NCBI RefSeq assembly: GCF_027925445.1
Contig: NZ_AP027149.1
Coordinates: 2,170,001 to 2,234,000 of the forward strand
DNA from: Methylocystis bryophila
GTDB lineage: Bacteria; Pseudomonadota; Alphaproteobacteria; Rhizobiales; Beijerinckiaceae
DNA length: 64,000 bases
Direction of reading: 5' to 3'
This document shows, one piece after another, positions 1 through 7,150 of the stretch (positions are counted from its first letter, which is position 1; every line of letters begins with the position of its first letter). Under the pieces are notes generated by a model, which was not told the origin of the DNA, did no database searches, and was given only the letters and a program-made list of their open reading frames with translations. The translations under genes were made by a program, and so were the position numbers.

Positions 1-468
1 ATCATGCCCGGCCATATCTACAAGCGTGGCAATGTCGGGCTGATCTCGCGCTCGGGCACGCTTGGCTATGAGGCCGCCTCGCAGCTCAAGGCGCTCGGCT
101 ACGGCATTTCGACGTCAGTCGGCATCGGCGGCGACCCGATCAACGGCTCCTCCTTCCTCGATCATCTCGTGCTGTTCGACAAGGATCCGGAGACGGCTGC
201 GGTGCTGATCATCGGCGAGATCGGCGGCCCGCAGGAAGCGGAGGCCGCCGCGTGGATCAAGGACAACTTCTCCAAGCCGGTGATCGGTTTCGTCGCAGGT
301 CTGACGGCTCCGAAGGGGCGCCGCATGGGGCACGCCGGCGCCATCATCTCGTCGACCGGCGACAGCGCGGCCGAAAAGACCGAGATCATGCGGTCCTTCG
401 GCCTCGTGGTTGCGCCCAGTCCCTCGGAATTCGGCGAGACCGTCGCAAAGGTGTTGAAGAGCGCCTAG
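1..468 (+). CDS. mtkB: Malate--CoA ligase (malate thiokinase) alpha subunit, 3' part
   Basis: The gene enters from the left edge in frame 1; 155 codons are visible and the start is outside the window. The protein belongs to the succinyl-CoA synthetase alpha family. The segment 'MGHAGAIISSTGDSAAEK' contains the phosphohistidine (codon 331-333) that carries phosphate between ATP and the acyl group. The enzyme converts malate, CoA and ATP to malyl-CoA in the serine cycle. I call it malate rather than succinate thiokinase because ppc and malyl-CoA lyase follow directly, as in the Methylorubrum extorquens order mtkA-mtkB-ppc-mcl. From sequence alone sucD would be the alternative. Confidence 0.85.
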   Translation: MMPGHIYKRGNVGLISRSGTLGYEAASQLKALGYGISTSVGIGGDPINGSSFLDHLVLFDKDPETAAVLIIGEIGGPQEAEAAAWIKDNFSKPVIGFVAGLTAPKGRRMGHAGAIISSTGDSAAEKTEIMRSFGLVVAPSPSEFGETVAKVLKSA

Positions 469-583
469 AGCATGTCCCGGAAAGGCGCGAAGTGGTTTTC
501 CGGTCAAGACATGCTCTCAGTTCTTGATTTGGAGCTTAGTCCTTTCGGTCGCGTGGTTCCACGCGATCGGGACGCGCTCTAAG
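467..583. repeat. Interspersed palindromic repeat, family A (copy 1)
   Basis: It begins in the mtkB stop codon. Two palindromic halves are present: arms 'GAGCATGTC' and 'GACATGCTC' around a CCGGAAA...TTTTCCGG core, then a second half with 'CGCGTGGTTCCACGCG' ending in 'GCGCTCTAA'. Related copies lie near 23.6, 30.5, 32.9 and 34.6 kb. The rest of the gap before ppc (584-773) holds a second palindrome and no gene. Confidence 0.8.
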
Positions 584-630
584 GCCTCGTCGGCGCCTGG
601 CGGCGTAGGCGGATGCGAGGCTTGAAGCGG

Positions 631-681
631 CAGAGCGAATTTTGCGCAAAAGTCGGTCGGCTTTTGCGATGGGAATTCGCA
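631..681. repeat. Interspersed palindromic repeat, family C
   Basis: The palindrome has outer arms GCGAATT/AATTCGC and inner TTGCGCAAAAG/CTTTTGCG. It resembles the element at 46144-46196. It lies upstream of ppc and could affect the mtkB-ppc transcript, but no T-run follows it. Confidence 0.5.
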
Positions 682-773
682 TATTGATCCGGCGATTTTC
701 TTGATCCGCGAACAATTCCGTTCGATGGACAAGGCGCTACAGGAATTCGCGAGACGAAGGGGATTAAGTCCGC

Positions 774-3512
774 ATGAACGACGCCGGTCCCGCATCCTCG
801 TCCGCTGCGCCCTCGGCTTTCGCGACGCGTTCCGTCAAAGAAGCCTCGGCATGGCTCGTCGAGCAGCTTTTGCTCGTCGTCGAGCGGCAACTGCCGGAGA
901 TCGCTCCCGTGCTGCGCGGCTTCTCCGCGGGCTCGAAGCTCACCGACTATGAGATGGGCCGCACCCTGCAGGCGCAGGGCATTCTGTTTCAGCTCGTCTC
1001 GATCGCCGAGCAGGCCTATGCGATGCGTCGGCGCCGCCATATCGAGCGAGAGCGTGGGCACGATCAGCTGCTCGGCACCTTCGATCAAGTGCTCGCCGGG
1101 GCGAAGCGGGCGGGCGTCACGGCCGACGAGATCCGGGCGCAGCTTCAGACCCTGCGCATCCGGCCGGTGATCACCGCGCATCCGACCGAAGCCAAGCGCG
1201 TTTCGATCCTGGAGAAGAACCGCAAGATCTATCTCTTGCTGCGCGAGCTCGAGTCCACGCGTTGGACCGACCGTGAACGCAACGCGCTCGGCGCGCAGCT
1301 GCGCGATCAGGTCGAGCTTCTGTTTCTGACCGGCGATCTCCACCTCGAGAAGCCCACGGTCGAGCACGAGGTCGCCTGGGGCCTGCATTTCTTCTCGGAG
1401 ACGATCTTCGATCTTGCTCCCGAGGTCCTCGCGACCTTCGAGCAGGCGCTCGCCAAGCACTATCCCGATGAAACCTTCGAGGTGACGCCCTTCTTCCAGT
1501 TCGGCTCCTGGATCGGCGGCGACCGCGACGGCAATCCCTTCGTCACCAATGCGGTGACGCGCCAGACCATGCGCGACAATGCGCTGGCGAGCCTGAATTA
1601 TTATCGCGGCCGCACCACCGAGCTTGGCCGCATGCTTTCGATCAGCCCGCGCGCCTCGCATATTCCGCAGATGTTGCGCGACGAGCTGGAGAAGCGGCTG
1701 TCGGCCTTGAAGGACGCGAGCTCGATCAGAGCGCGCAACCAGATGGAGCCCTATCGCCAGTTCTGCAATCTCATCCTCTATAAGCTCAATCAGACCCTGC
1801 TCGCGACGCGTGGAGAGCCGACGACCGATCAGCGCTACGCCAACGCCGACGAGCTGATCGCCGATTTCAAATTGATGGAGGCGGCGCTCGCCGAGGGACG
1901 CTCGGCGGCGCTCGCGACCGATCTCGTGCGGCCGCTGCGCCGGGCGGTGGAAGTGTTCCGCTTCTCGACCGTGCGGCTCGACCTGCGCGAGAACACGACG
2001 CGCACGACCCATGCGCTCGCGGACCTGTGGCGGGCGACGCGGGAAAACGATCCGCCGCAGGTCGACTCCGCCGAATGGCGCGCCTGGCTCGACGAGCAGC
2101 TGCAAACCCCGCCGCTCAGCATCGAGGAGCGCGAGCGCTTTTCCTCGGAGACGCGCGACACGATCGAAATGTTCGAGCTCGTCGCCGAGCTGCAGTCGAA
2201 GCTCGACCGCGAAGCCTTCGGCAGCTTCATCCTCTCGATGACCCATAGCGTCGCGGACGTGCTCGGCGCCTATGTGCTCGCCAAGGAAGCGGGGCTCGTC
2301 AAGCAAGGCTCCAAGGGCGTCTACTGCTCGCTGCCGATCGTGCCGCTGTTCGAGACGATCGAGGATCTTCGCGACGCGCCCGCCATCATGCGCGAGCTCC
2401 TCGCCATACCGATCGTCAAGCGCAGCGCCCAACGCCAGGGCGATCTGCAAGAGGTGATGATCGGCTATTCCGACAGCAACAAGGACGGCGGCTTCCTGCC
2501 GTCGAACTGGGAGCTCTACAAGGCGCAGGCGCGGCTCACGGCGGTCGGCCTGGAGCAGGGCGTCGCGATCGCCTTCTTTCACGGCCGTGGGGGCTCCGTC
2601 TCGCGCGGCGGCGCGCCGACGGGGCACGCCATCTCCGCTCAGCCGGCGGGCTCGATCCGCGGGCGCTTCCGCGTCACCGAACAGGGCGAGGTCGTCTCGT
2701 TCAAATACGCCAATCGCGGCACTGCGGCCTATCAGATGGAGCTTCTCGCCTCATCCGTCTTCACCCATGCGTTGAAGTCCGAGCGCGAGGATGCTCTGAT
2801 CCCCCGCGCGGAATTCGAGCAGGCCTTCGAGGACCTCTCGAGCGCGGCGCTGAGGGCCTATACGGAATTCGTGGGCGACGCCAATCTCGTGCTTTATTTC
2901 CAGGCGGCCTCGCCGCTCGAGGAGATCTCGCTCCTCAATATCGGCTCGCGCCCAGCGCGGCGCTTCGGCGCGAAAAGTCTGGCGGATCTGCGCGCGATCC
3001 CCTGGGTGTTCGCCTGGGCGCAGAACCGCCACGCGATCACGAGCTGGTTTGGCGTCGGCTCCGGCCTCAAGCAGTTTCTCGATGAGCGCGGCGAGCCGGG
3101 CTTGGAGCTTCTGCGCCGGATGCATGCGGATTCACGACTTTTCCGCCTCGTGCTCGACGAGGTCGAGAAGGCGCTGATGCTGGTCGATCTGGAGATCGCC
3201 GGCAAATATGCGAGCCTTGTCGAGGACGTCGCCGTCCGCGAGAGCATTTTCGCGAAGATTGCGGCAGAGCATGAGCTCACCCGCGCCATGGTCCTGAAAG
3301 TGACGGGAGCGGCGACGGTCGGCGAGCGCTTCAAGGCCTATAAAGCGCGGCTCGATGATCGTTTGTCAACGATCAATCAGGTCAATCTCGAGCAGGTCGA
3401 GCTGCTGCGCCGCTTCCGCAGCGCGCAGGACGAAAACGCGCGGGAGCTGATCAAAATTCCGCTCCTGCTCTCCATCAGTTGCATCGCCTCTGGCCTTGGC
3501 GCCACGGGCTAA
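774..3512 (+). CDS. ppc: Phosphoenolpyruvate carboxylase
   Basis: A 912-residue protein of usual bacterial PEPC length. It carboxylates PEP with bicarbonate to oxaloacetate, replacing the C4 acceptor of the serine cycle. Visible signatures are 'VITAHPTEAKR' near residue 131 with the catalytic His, 'GGDRDGNPFVT' near 250, 'YSDSNKDGGF' near 565, the mobile loop 'FHGRGGSVSRGG' near 602 (other PEPCs have GSIGRGG) and the C-terminal 'GLGATG' replacing the usual NTG end. The ATG is preceded by GAAGGGGA at about 10 bases. It lies 305 bp after mtkB and 18 bp before mclA, so ppc and mclA are surely co-transcribed. Confidence 0.97.
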   Translation: MNDAGPASSSAAPSAFATRSVKEASAWLVEQLLLVVERQLPEIAPVLRGFSAGSKLTDYEMGRTLQAQGILFQLVSIAEQAYAMRRRRHIERERGHDQLLGTFDQVLAGAKRAGVTADEIRAQLQTLRIRPVITAHPTEAKRVSILEKNRKIYLLLRELESTRWTDRERNALGAQLRDQVELLFLTGDLHLEKPTVEHEVAWGLHFFSETIFDLAPEVLATFEQALAKHYPDETFEVTPFFQFGSWIGGDRDGNPFVTNAVTRQTMRDNALASLNYYRGRTTELGRMLSISPRASHIPQMLRDELEKRLSALKDASSIRARNQMEPYRQFCNLILYKLNQTLLATRGEPTTDQRYANADELIADFKLMEAALAEGRSAALATDLVRPLRRAVEVFRFSTVRLDLRENTTRTTHALADLWRATRENDPPQVDSAEWRAWLDEQLQTPPLSIEERERFSSETRDTIEMFELVAELQSKLDREAFGSFILSMTHSVADVLGAYVLAKEAGLVKQGSKGVYCSLPIVPLFETIEDLRDAPAIMRELLAIPIVKRSAQRQGDLQEVMIGYSDSNKDGGFLPSNWELYKAQARLTAVGLEQGVAIAFFHGRGGSVSRGGAPTGHAISAQPAGSIRGRFRVTEQGEVVSFKYANRGTAAYQMELLASSVFTHALKSEREDALIPRAEFEQAFEDLSSAALRAYTEFVGDANLVLYFQAASPLEEISLLNIGSRPARRFGAKSLADLRAIPWVFAWAQNRHAITSWFGVGSGLKQFLDERGEPGLELLRRMHADSRLFRLVLDEVEKALMLVDLEIAGKYASLVEDVAVRESIFAKIAAEHELTRAMVLKVTGAATVGERFKAYKARLDDRLSTINQVNLEQVELLRRFRSAQDENARELIKIPLLLSISCIASGLGATG

Positions 3513-3530
3513 TCAGAAAGGAAGGGATAC

Positions 3531-4502
3531 ATGTCTTTCACGCTCATCGAACAGGCCACGTCGCGCCTGCATCGCTCCGAGCTCGCCGTGCCGGGCTCGG
3601 CGCCCGGCATGTTCGAGAAGGCCGCGGCGTCCAAGGCGGACGTGGTGTTCCTCGATCTCGAGGACGCGGTCGCGCCCGACGATAAGGAGCAGGCGCGCAA
3701 GAACATCATCCAGGGCCTCAACGACATCGATTGGGGCAAGAAGACGATGACGCTGCGCATCAACGGCCTCGACACGCATTACTGCTATCGCGACGTCGTC
3801 GACGTGCTCGAGAACTGCCCGCGCCTCGACGTCGTGCTGATCCCGAAGGTCGGCGTGCCGGAGGACGTCTATGCGATCGACATGCTGATCACGCAGATCG
3901 AGCAGTATAAGAAGCGCACGAAGAAGACCGGCATCGAGATCCTGATCGAGACGGCGCTCGGCATGGCCAATGTCGAAGCGATCGCGAAGTCCTCGAAGCG
4001 CCTCGAGGCCATGTCCTTCGGCGTCGCCGATTATGCGGCCTCGACCCGCGCGCGCACGACCGTCATCGGCGGCGTCAACCCGGACTACGGCGTGCTCACC
4101 GACAAGGACAAGGACGGCAACCGCGACTATTACTGGATGGACCAGTGGCATGCGGCGCAGACGCGCATGATGGTGGCCTGCCGCGCCTATGGCCTGCGTC
4201 CGATCGACGGGCCCTTCGGCGACTTCAACGATCCGGAAGGCTACAAGGCCGCGGCGAAGCGCGCCGCCGTGCTCGGCTATGAGGGCAAGTGGGCCATCCA
4301 CCCCTCGCAGATCGAACTCGCCAACGAGGTCTTCACGCCGTCCGAGGCCGAGGTGACCAAGGCCCGCCGCATCCTCGACGCGATGGCCCAGGCCGCCAAG
4401 GAAGGCAAAGGCGCTGTCTCGCTCGACGGCCGCCTTATCGACATCGCCTCGATCCGCATGGCCGAGGCGCTGATCGAAAAAGCCAGCGCGATGGCTGCGT
4501 AA
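3531..4502 (+). CDS. mclA: L-malyl-CoA/beta-methylmalyl-CoA lyase
   Basis: A 323-residue CitE/HpcH-type TIM barrel that cleaves malyl-CoA to acetyl-CoA and glyoxylate, the closing step of the serine cycle. Family marks are 'ELAVPGSAPGMFEKAA' at the N-terminus, 'VVFLDLEDAV' near residue 40, 'LIPKVGVPEDV' near 105, 'EILIETALGMANVEAI' with the catalytic Glu near 142 and 'SFGVADYAAS' with the metal-binding Asp near 169. The ATG has a strong AGGAAGGG ribosome site. The length equals methylotroph Mcl. A good terminator follows, which ends the serine-cycle transcript. Confidence 0.96.
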   Translation: MSFTLIEQATSRLHRSELAVPGSAPGMFEKAAASKADVVFLDLEDAVAPDDKEQARKNIIQGLNDIDWGKKTMTLRINGLDTHYCYRDVVDVLENCPRLDVVLIPKVGVPEDVYAIDMLITQIEQYKKRTKKTGIEILIETALGMANVEAIAKSSKRLEAMSFGVADYAASTRARTTVIGGVNPDYGVLTDKDKDGNRDYYWMDQWHAAQTRMMVACRAYGLRPIDGPFGDFNDPEGYKAAAKRAAVLGYEGKWAIHPSQIELANEVFTPSEAEVTKARRILDAMAQAAKEGKGAVSLDGRLIDIASIRMAEALIEKASAMAA

Positions 4503-4525
4503 TTACGCCTCGCGAATGCCTTCTG

Positions 4526-4560
4526 CGCCCTCTCCCGTCCGCGGGGGAGGGCGTTTTTTT
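4526..4560 (+). terminator. Rho-independent terminator after mclA
   Basis: GC-rich hairpin with arms CGCCCTCTCCC and GGGGGAGGGCG around a short loop, followed directly by seven T. It stands 24 bp after the mclA stop. Confidence 0.9.
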
Positions 4561-4591
4561 CAGGAGAGCATCTTCATCTTTGCCGCGCACT

Positions 4592-4643
4592 CCTTCTCCC
4601 ACTTGTGGGAGAAGGTGGCCCGCCGAAGGGGGGTCGGATGAGG
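4592..4643. repeat. REP-like palindromic repeat, left flank of DUF559 gene
   Basis: A perfect palindrome with arms CCTTCTCCCAC/GTGGGAGAAGG is followed by a GTCGGATGAGGG tail. The same unit occurs in opposite orientation at 5036-5091, so the nuclease-like gene between them is bracketed by inverted copies. Confidence 0.85.
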
Positions 4644-4666
4644 GCCTCGCCCGCATCGCAGCCTCT

Positions 4667-5029
4667 TCATTCCCCCTGCATGATCGCCTCGCGGATCATG
4701 TCCAGCGCAATGTCGCCGCCACCGATTACGACGTCATTCTTCAGCCGCAAGATGCGGTAGCCGCGCTCGCGCAGATAGGCGTCGCGAAGCGCGTCATGAT
4801 CCTGCTGCTCCAGAGCCTCATGCGGCGCGCCGTCCAGCTCCACGACGAAGCGCCGCTCGACGCAGAGAAAATCGACGACGAAACGTCCAATCGGAACTTG
4901 GCGGCGGAACTTCAGATTGGCGAATTTCTTTCCGCGCAATGCGCGCCAGAGCATTTCTTCCGCCGTCGTCATCCGGCGGCGCAAGCTGCGCGCGAAGGCG
5001 GTCTTTGATTTTTCGACCCGGGCGGGCAT
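4667..5029 (-). CDS. DUF559 (Vsr-like endonuclease fold) protein
   Basis: A 120-residue protein with the full DUF559 pattern: 'TTAEEMLWRALRGKKF' at residues 21-36, 'KFRRQVPIGRFVVDFLCVE' at 40-58 and 'VVELDGAPH' at 62-70, ending in 'LRLKNDVVI'. The Asp, Glu and Gln/Asp positions match the restriction-endonuclease/Vsr-like core, so nuclease activity is possible; no specific function is established for the family. It stands alone on the minus strand, with inverted palindromic repeats 23 bp after its stop and 6 bp before its start, a layout suggesting spread as a small mobile unit. Confidence 0.85.
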   Translation of the reverse strand: MPARVEKSKTAFARSLRRRMTTAEEMLWRALRGKKFANLKFRRQVPIGRFVVDFLCVERRFVVELDGAPHEALEQQDHDALRDAYLRERGYRILRLKNDVVIGGGDIALDMIREAIMQGE

Positions 5030-5035
5030 TCCGAA

Positions 5036-5091
5036 CCCTCATCCGACCCTCGCTAACGCGAGGGCCACCTTCTCCCACTTGTGGGAGAAGG
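5036..5091. repeat. REP-like palindromic repeat, right flank of DUF559 gene
   Basis: Inverted copy of the 4592-4643 unit: CCCTCATCCGAC, a small GAGGG/CCCTC stem around GCTAACGC, then the same CCTTCTCCCAC/GTGGGAGAAGG palindrome. It is slightly longer than the left copy because of the extra small stem. Confidence 0.85.
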
Positions 5092-5102
5092 ACTCCGCAG
5101 CG

Positions 5103-5489
5103 TTACCCCTCCCTTGGCGCTTCCCCAAGCGGCGGCGTGCGCGAGACGACGTTGCGCTTGAAGCATTCGGGACGGTCGCGCCAGGGCGGCACGCCGTCCT
5201 GGCTCAGGGCGTGCTGTTTCGCCGCCGTCACGATGTCTTCGACATGCGGCGCGGACTCGAGGCCTGTCATCACATAGGTCCATTTGCCGGGAGCCGCGAG
5301 CGCGACGCTCGTGGGCCGCTTGCAGATCGAGAGACATTCGACAGCGACCGCGCGGATCGGCGCGGAGTCGCCGCTCTTTAGGCGTTCGTCGAGCGCCTCG
5401 TAGAAGTCGCGGCCCGGCCGGGCCTCGGCGTCGTCTTGCCCGCGACAGGTCACACAAACGAAAATCGTCGTCGCCGCGTCCTGCGTCAC
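5103..5489 (-). CDS. DUF1636 metal-binding (thioredoxin-like ferredoxin-type) protein
   Basis: A 128-residue protein. It has 'IFVCVTCRG' near the N-terminus, 'VECLSICKRPTSVALAAPG' in the middle and the family ending 'PWRDRPECFKRNVVSRTPP'. The cysteines fit a thin-type ferredoxin/metal-binding fold. DUF1636 members often lie in cobalamin gene neighbourhoods, but none is seen here. I chose the GTG at 5489 because GGGAGAGG stands 5 bases upstream; the frame stays open to another GTG at 5540, which would add 17 residues. The metal and the role are unknown. Confidence 0.8.
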   Translation of the reverse strand: MTQDAATTIFVCVTCRGQDDAEARPGRDFYEALDERLKSGDSAPIRAVAVECLSICKRPTSVALAAPGKWTYVMTGLESAPHVEDIVTAAKQHALSQDGVPPWRDRPECFKRNVVSRTPPLGEAPREG

Positions 5490-5540
5490 TTTTGCCTCTC
5501 CCAAATCTAAGCTTCGCGCCTCTCGCACGGGCGCCGTCAC

Positions 5541-5580
5541 AAAGGCAAGCCGCCGCCGATGTGCTCGGCGGCGGGCCTTT
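5541..5580 (-). terminator. Hairpin terminator between the hydrolase and DUF1636 genes
   Basis: A long stem, AAAGGC and CCGCCGCCGA paired with TCGGCGGCGG and GCCTTT across a short TGTGC loop, with a three-base bulge. On the minus strand it follows the lipoprotein gene at 5603 and ends in GCCTTT. It is near symmetrical and may work both ways. The T-run is short. Confidence 0.55.
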
Positions 5581-5602
5581 TCGCTTCGACTTAAGCTGAA
5601 CG

Positions 5603-6949
5603 TTACCGCGCCGCTGTCCGATCTCGCAGCGCCGGGCTCTGCGAGGCGACATTGTCGCTCGGGCCGACGCCCGGAATGCGGGCGAGCACATCCTTGATCG
5701 GGAACTCCGTCCAGGCCTGCGTCACATAGCTCTCGTGGGTATAATCCGAGCCCGTGTCGAAGAAGGTGACGCCGCGGCCGACCTTCGAATCGTCGTCGTT
5801 GAACGGCACGCCCCTCGAGGCGAGCATGTGCTTGAGGTCGTTATTGTGTCCCTTCGTCGATAGCGTGTAGGAGCTCACGAAGAAGCCGCCGGTCTTATGC
5901 TCCCGGGCGGCCCATTGGGCATAGGTCTCCAACTCGCCATAGGCGGCGTCGAGCAGCACCACGCCCTTCACCCGATTGGTCGAGGCGATGTCCCTGAGGC
6001 AGAAGGCCGCTGGCGCGAAGCCGCCGCTATAGGCGACCATGACGATCGGCATCTTCTGAAAGACGGCCTCCGAATCCGGGTCCCCGCGCAGCGTGGCCAA
6101 ATGATGCGCCGCCTCGCCAAGGAAACGGGTGAAGGCGCCATGCTGCCAGAAGCGGCCGGCGCTGCCGTCGCGGGCGTCGACGGCGAATTGCGGCGCGACG
6201 AGCACCGCGTTGGCGCCCGAGGCCGTCACTTGCGCCGGCACCTTCTGGCGACGCAGCACGTCGCGCGTGAGCGTCGCCCCGAAGCCGTGGAAGAATACGA
6301 CCATCACGGCGGGCTTGGTCGGGTCGAAGGTTTCCGGCACGTGAACCAGCACGCGCGAATCGCCGAAAGTCTCGTTCTCCCAAAGAACCCTGCCGGTGTA
6401 CGAGCGGTGGCCGCGCTGGTCGCCGTCCCTCACGTCGAGAAAGGCCCGGCCGCCGGGAACGAGACCGTCGTAGGGAAAGGGCGCCGAGCCGAAGGCGACG
6501 AGCTTCGTCAGGCTCTCGGAAGGGCGATTGTTCATGCTCGGCATGCTCGGCGTGAAGACGCTGGCCGCGCGCTGCGGGGGTTCGTCCTCGACAGCGGCTG
6601 CGCTTTGCGACCATAGGCGCAGGTCGGTTGGCGGAATGGCGAAGGAGACATCTTTCGGCTGCGGCTCCGCTGCGCGGGCCTCGACCTTTTCCGACCTCAG
6701 CCGGGCAAGGCGCTCCCGGCGCGCGCCACTGGCGGAAAGGCTCTGGGCGTCCAAGCCGTTGTCCATTCCCTGGGGGCGCGTCGCCACATTCTGAGCCGCA
6801 TTGCGATCGCAGGCCGCAACGAGCGTCAAGAGTCCGAACGCTGCGACCTTGAGCAGCGCGGCGCCCCCATTGCGGGCGGAGATCGCGCTTCGTCGGCTGG
6901 CGTGCGGCCTCAGCTCGACGCGCACGGCGGCTTTTCGCCAAGAGTTCAT
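5603..6949 (-). CDS. Putative alpha/beta-hydrolase lipoprotein
   Basis: A 448-residue exported protein. After a basic N-terminus, the hydrophobic stretch ends in the lipobox 'LVAAC' near residue 45, so lipidation is likely. A variable linker follows. The second half has beta-strand 'PAVMVVFFHGFGAT' (oxyanion-type HGFG), a nucleophile-elbow-like 'VAYSGGF', then 'GVVLLDAAYGE' and a late 'DYTHESY' that could give the acid and His. This is the order of an alpha/beta hydrolase. The substrate is unknown. The ATG at 6949 has AAGG 9 bases upstream; the frame is open to 7000. It is divergent from the permease gene. Confidence 0.6.
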   Translation of the reverse strand: MNSWRKAAVRVELRPHASRRSAISARNGGAALLKVAAFGLLTLVAACDRNAAQNVATRPQGMDNGLDAQSLSASGARRERLARLRSEKVEARAAEPQPKDVSFAIPPTDLRLWSQSAAAVEDEPPQRAASVFTPSMPSMNNRPSESLTKLVAFGSAPFPYDGLVPGGRAFLDVRDGDQRGHRSYTGRVLWENETFGDSRVLVHVPETFDPTKPAVMVVFFHGFGATLTRDVLRRQKVPAQVTASGANAVLVAPQFAVDARDGSAGRFWQHGAFTRFLGEAAHHLATLRGDPDSEAVFQKMPIVMVAYSGGFAPAAFCLRDIASTNRVKGVVLLDAAYGELETYAQWAAREHKTGGFFVSSYTLSTKGHNNDLKHMLASRGVPFNDDDSKVGRGVTFFDTGSDYTHESYVTQAWTEFPIKDVLARIPGVGPSDNVASQSPALRDRTAAR

Positions 6950-7150
6950 CGCGTCTACCTTTTTACGGACGCTCGGCGCTGCCGCGCTCAATCTCTGCAA
7001 GCTATGCGTCCTTGGTTACCAATTGCTTTCCCTTGAGCCGAGACACGCCCGAAGGACCTGTCTGGCGTTGGGGTTAATCGAAATTACGCATTGCGAAGGC
7101 GGCAGGTTTATGGTGTAAATGCGATAAATTCTTGCAAGGTCCCGCGCGCA

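Noticed and set aside
579..2627. Long minus-strand open frame antisense to ppc
   Set aside because: Arg/Leu/Glu-rich shadow of the GC-rich ppc gene; no ribosome site or family motif, and ppc is certain.
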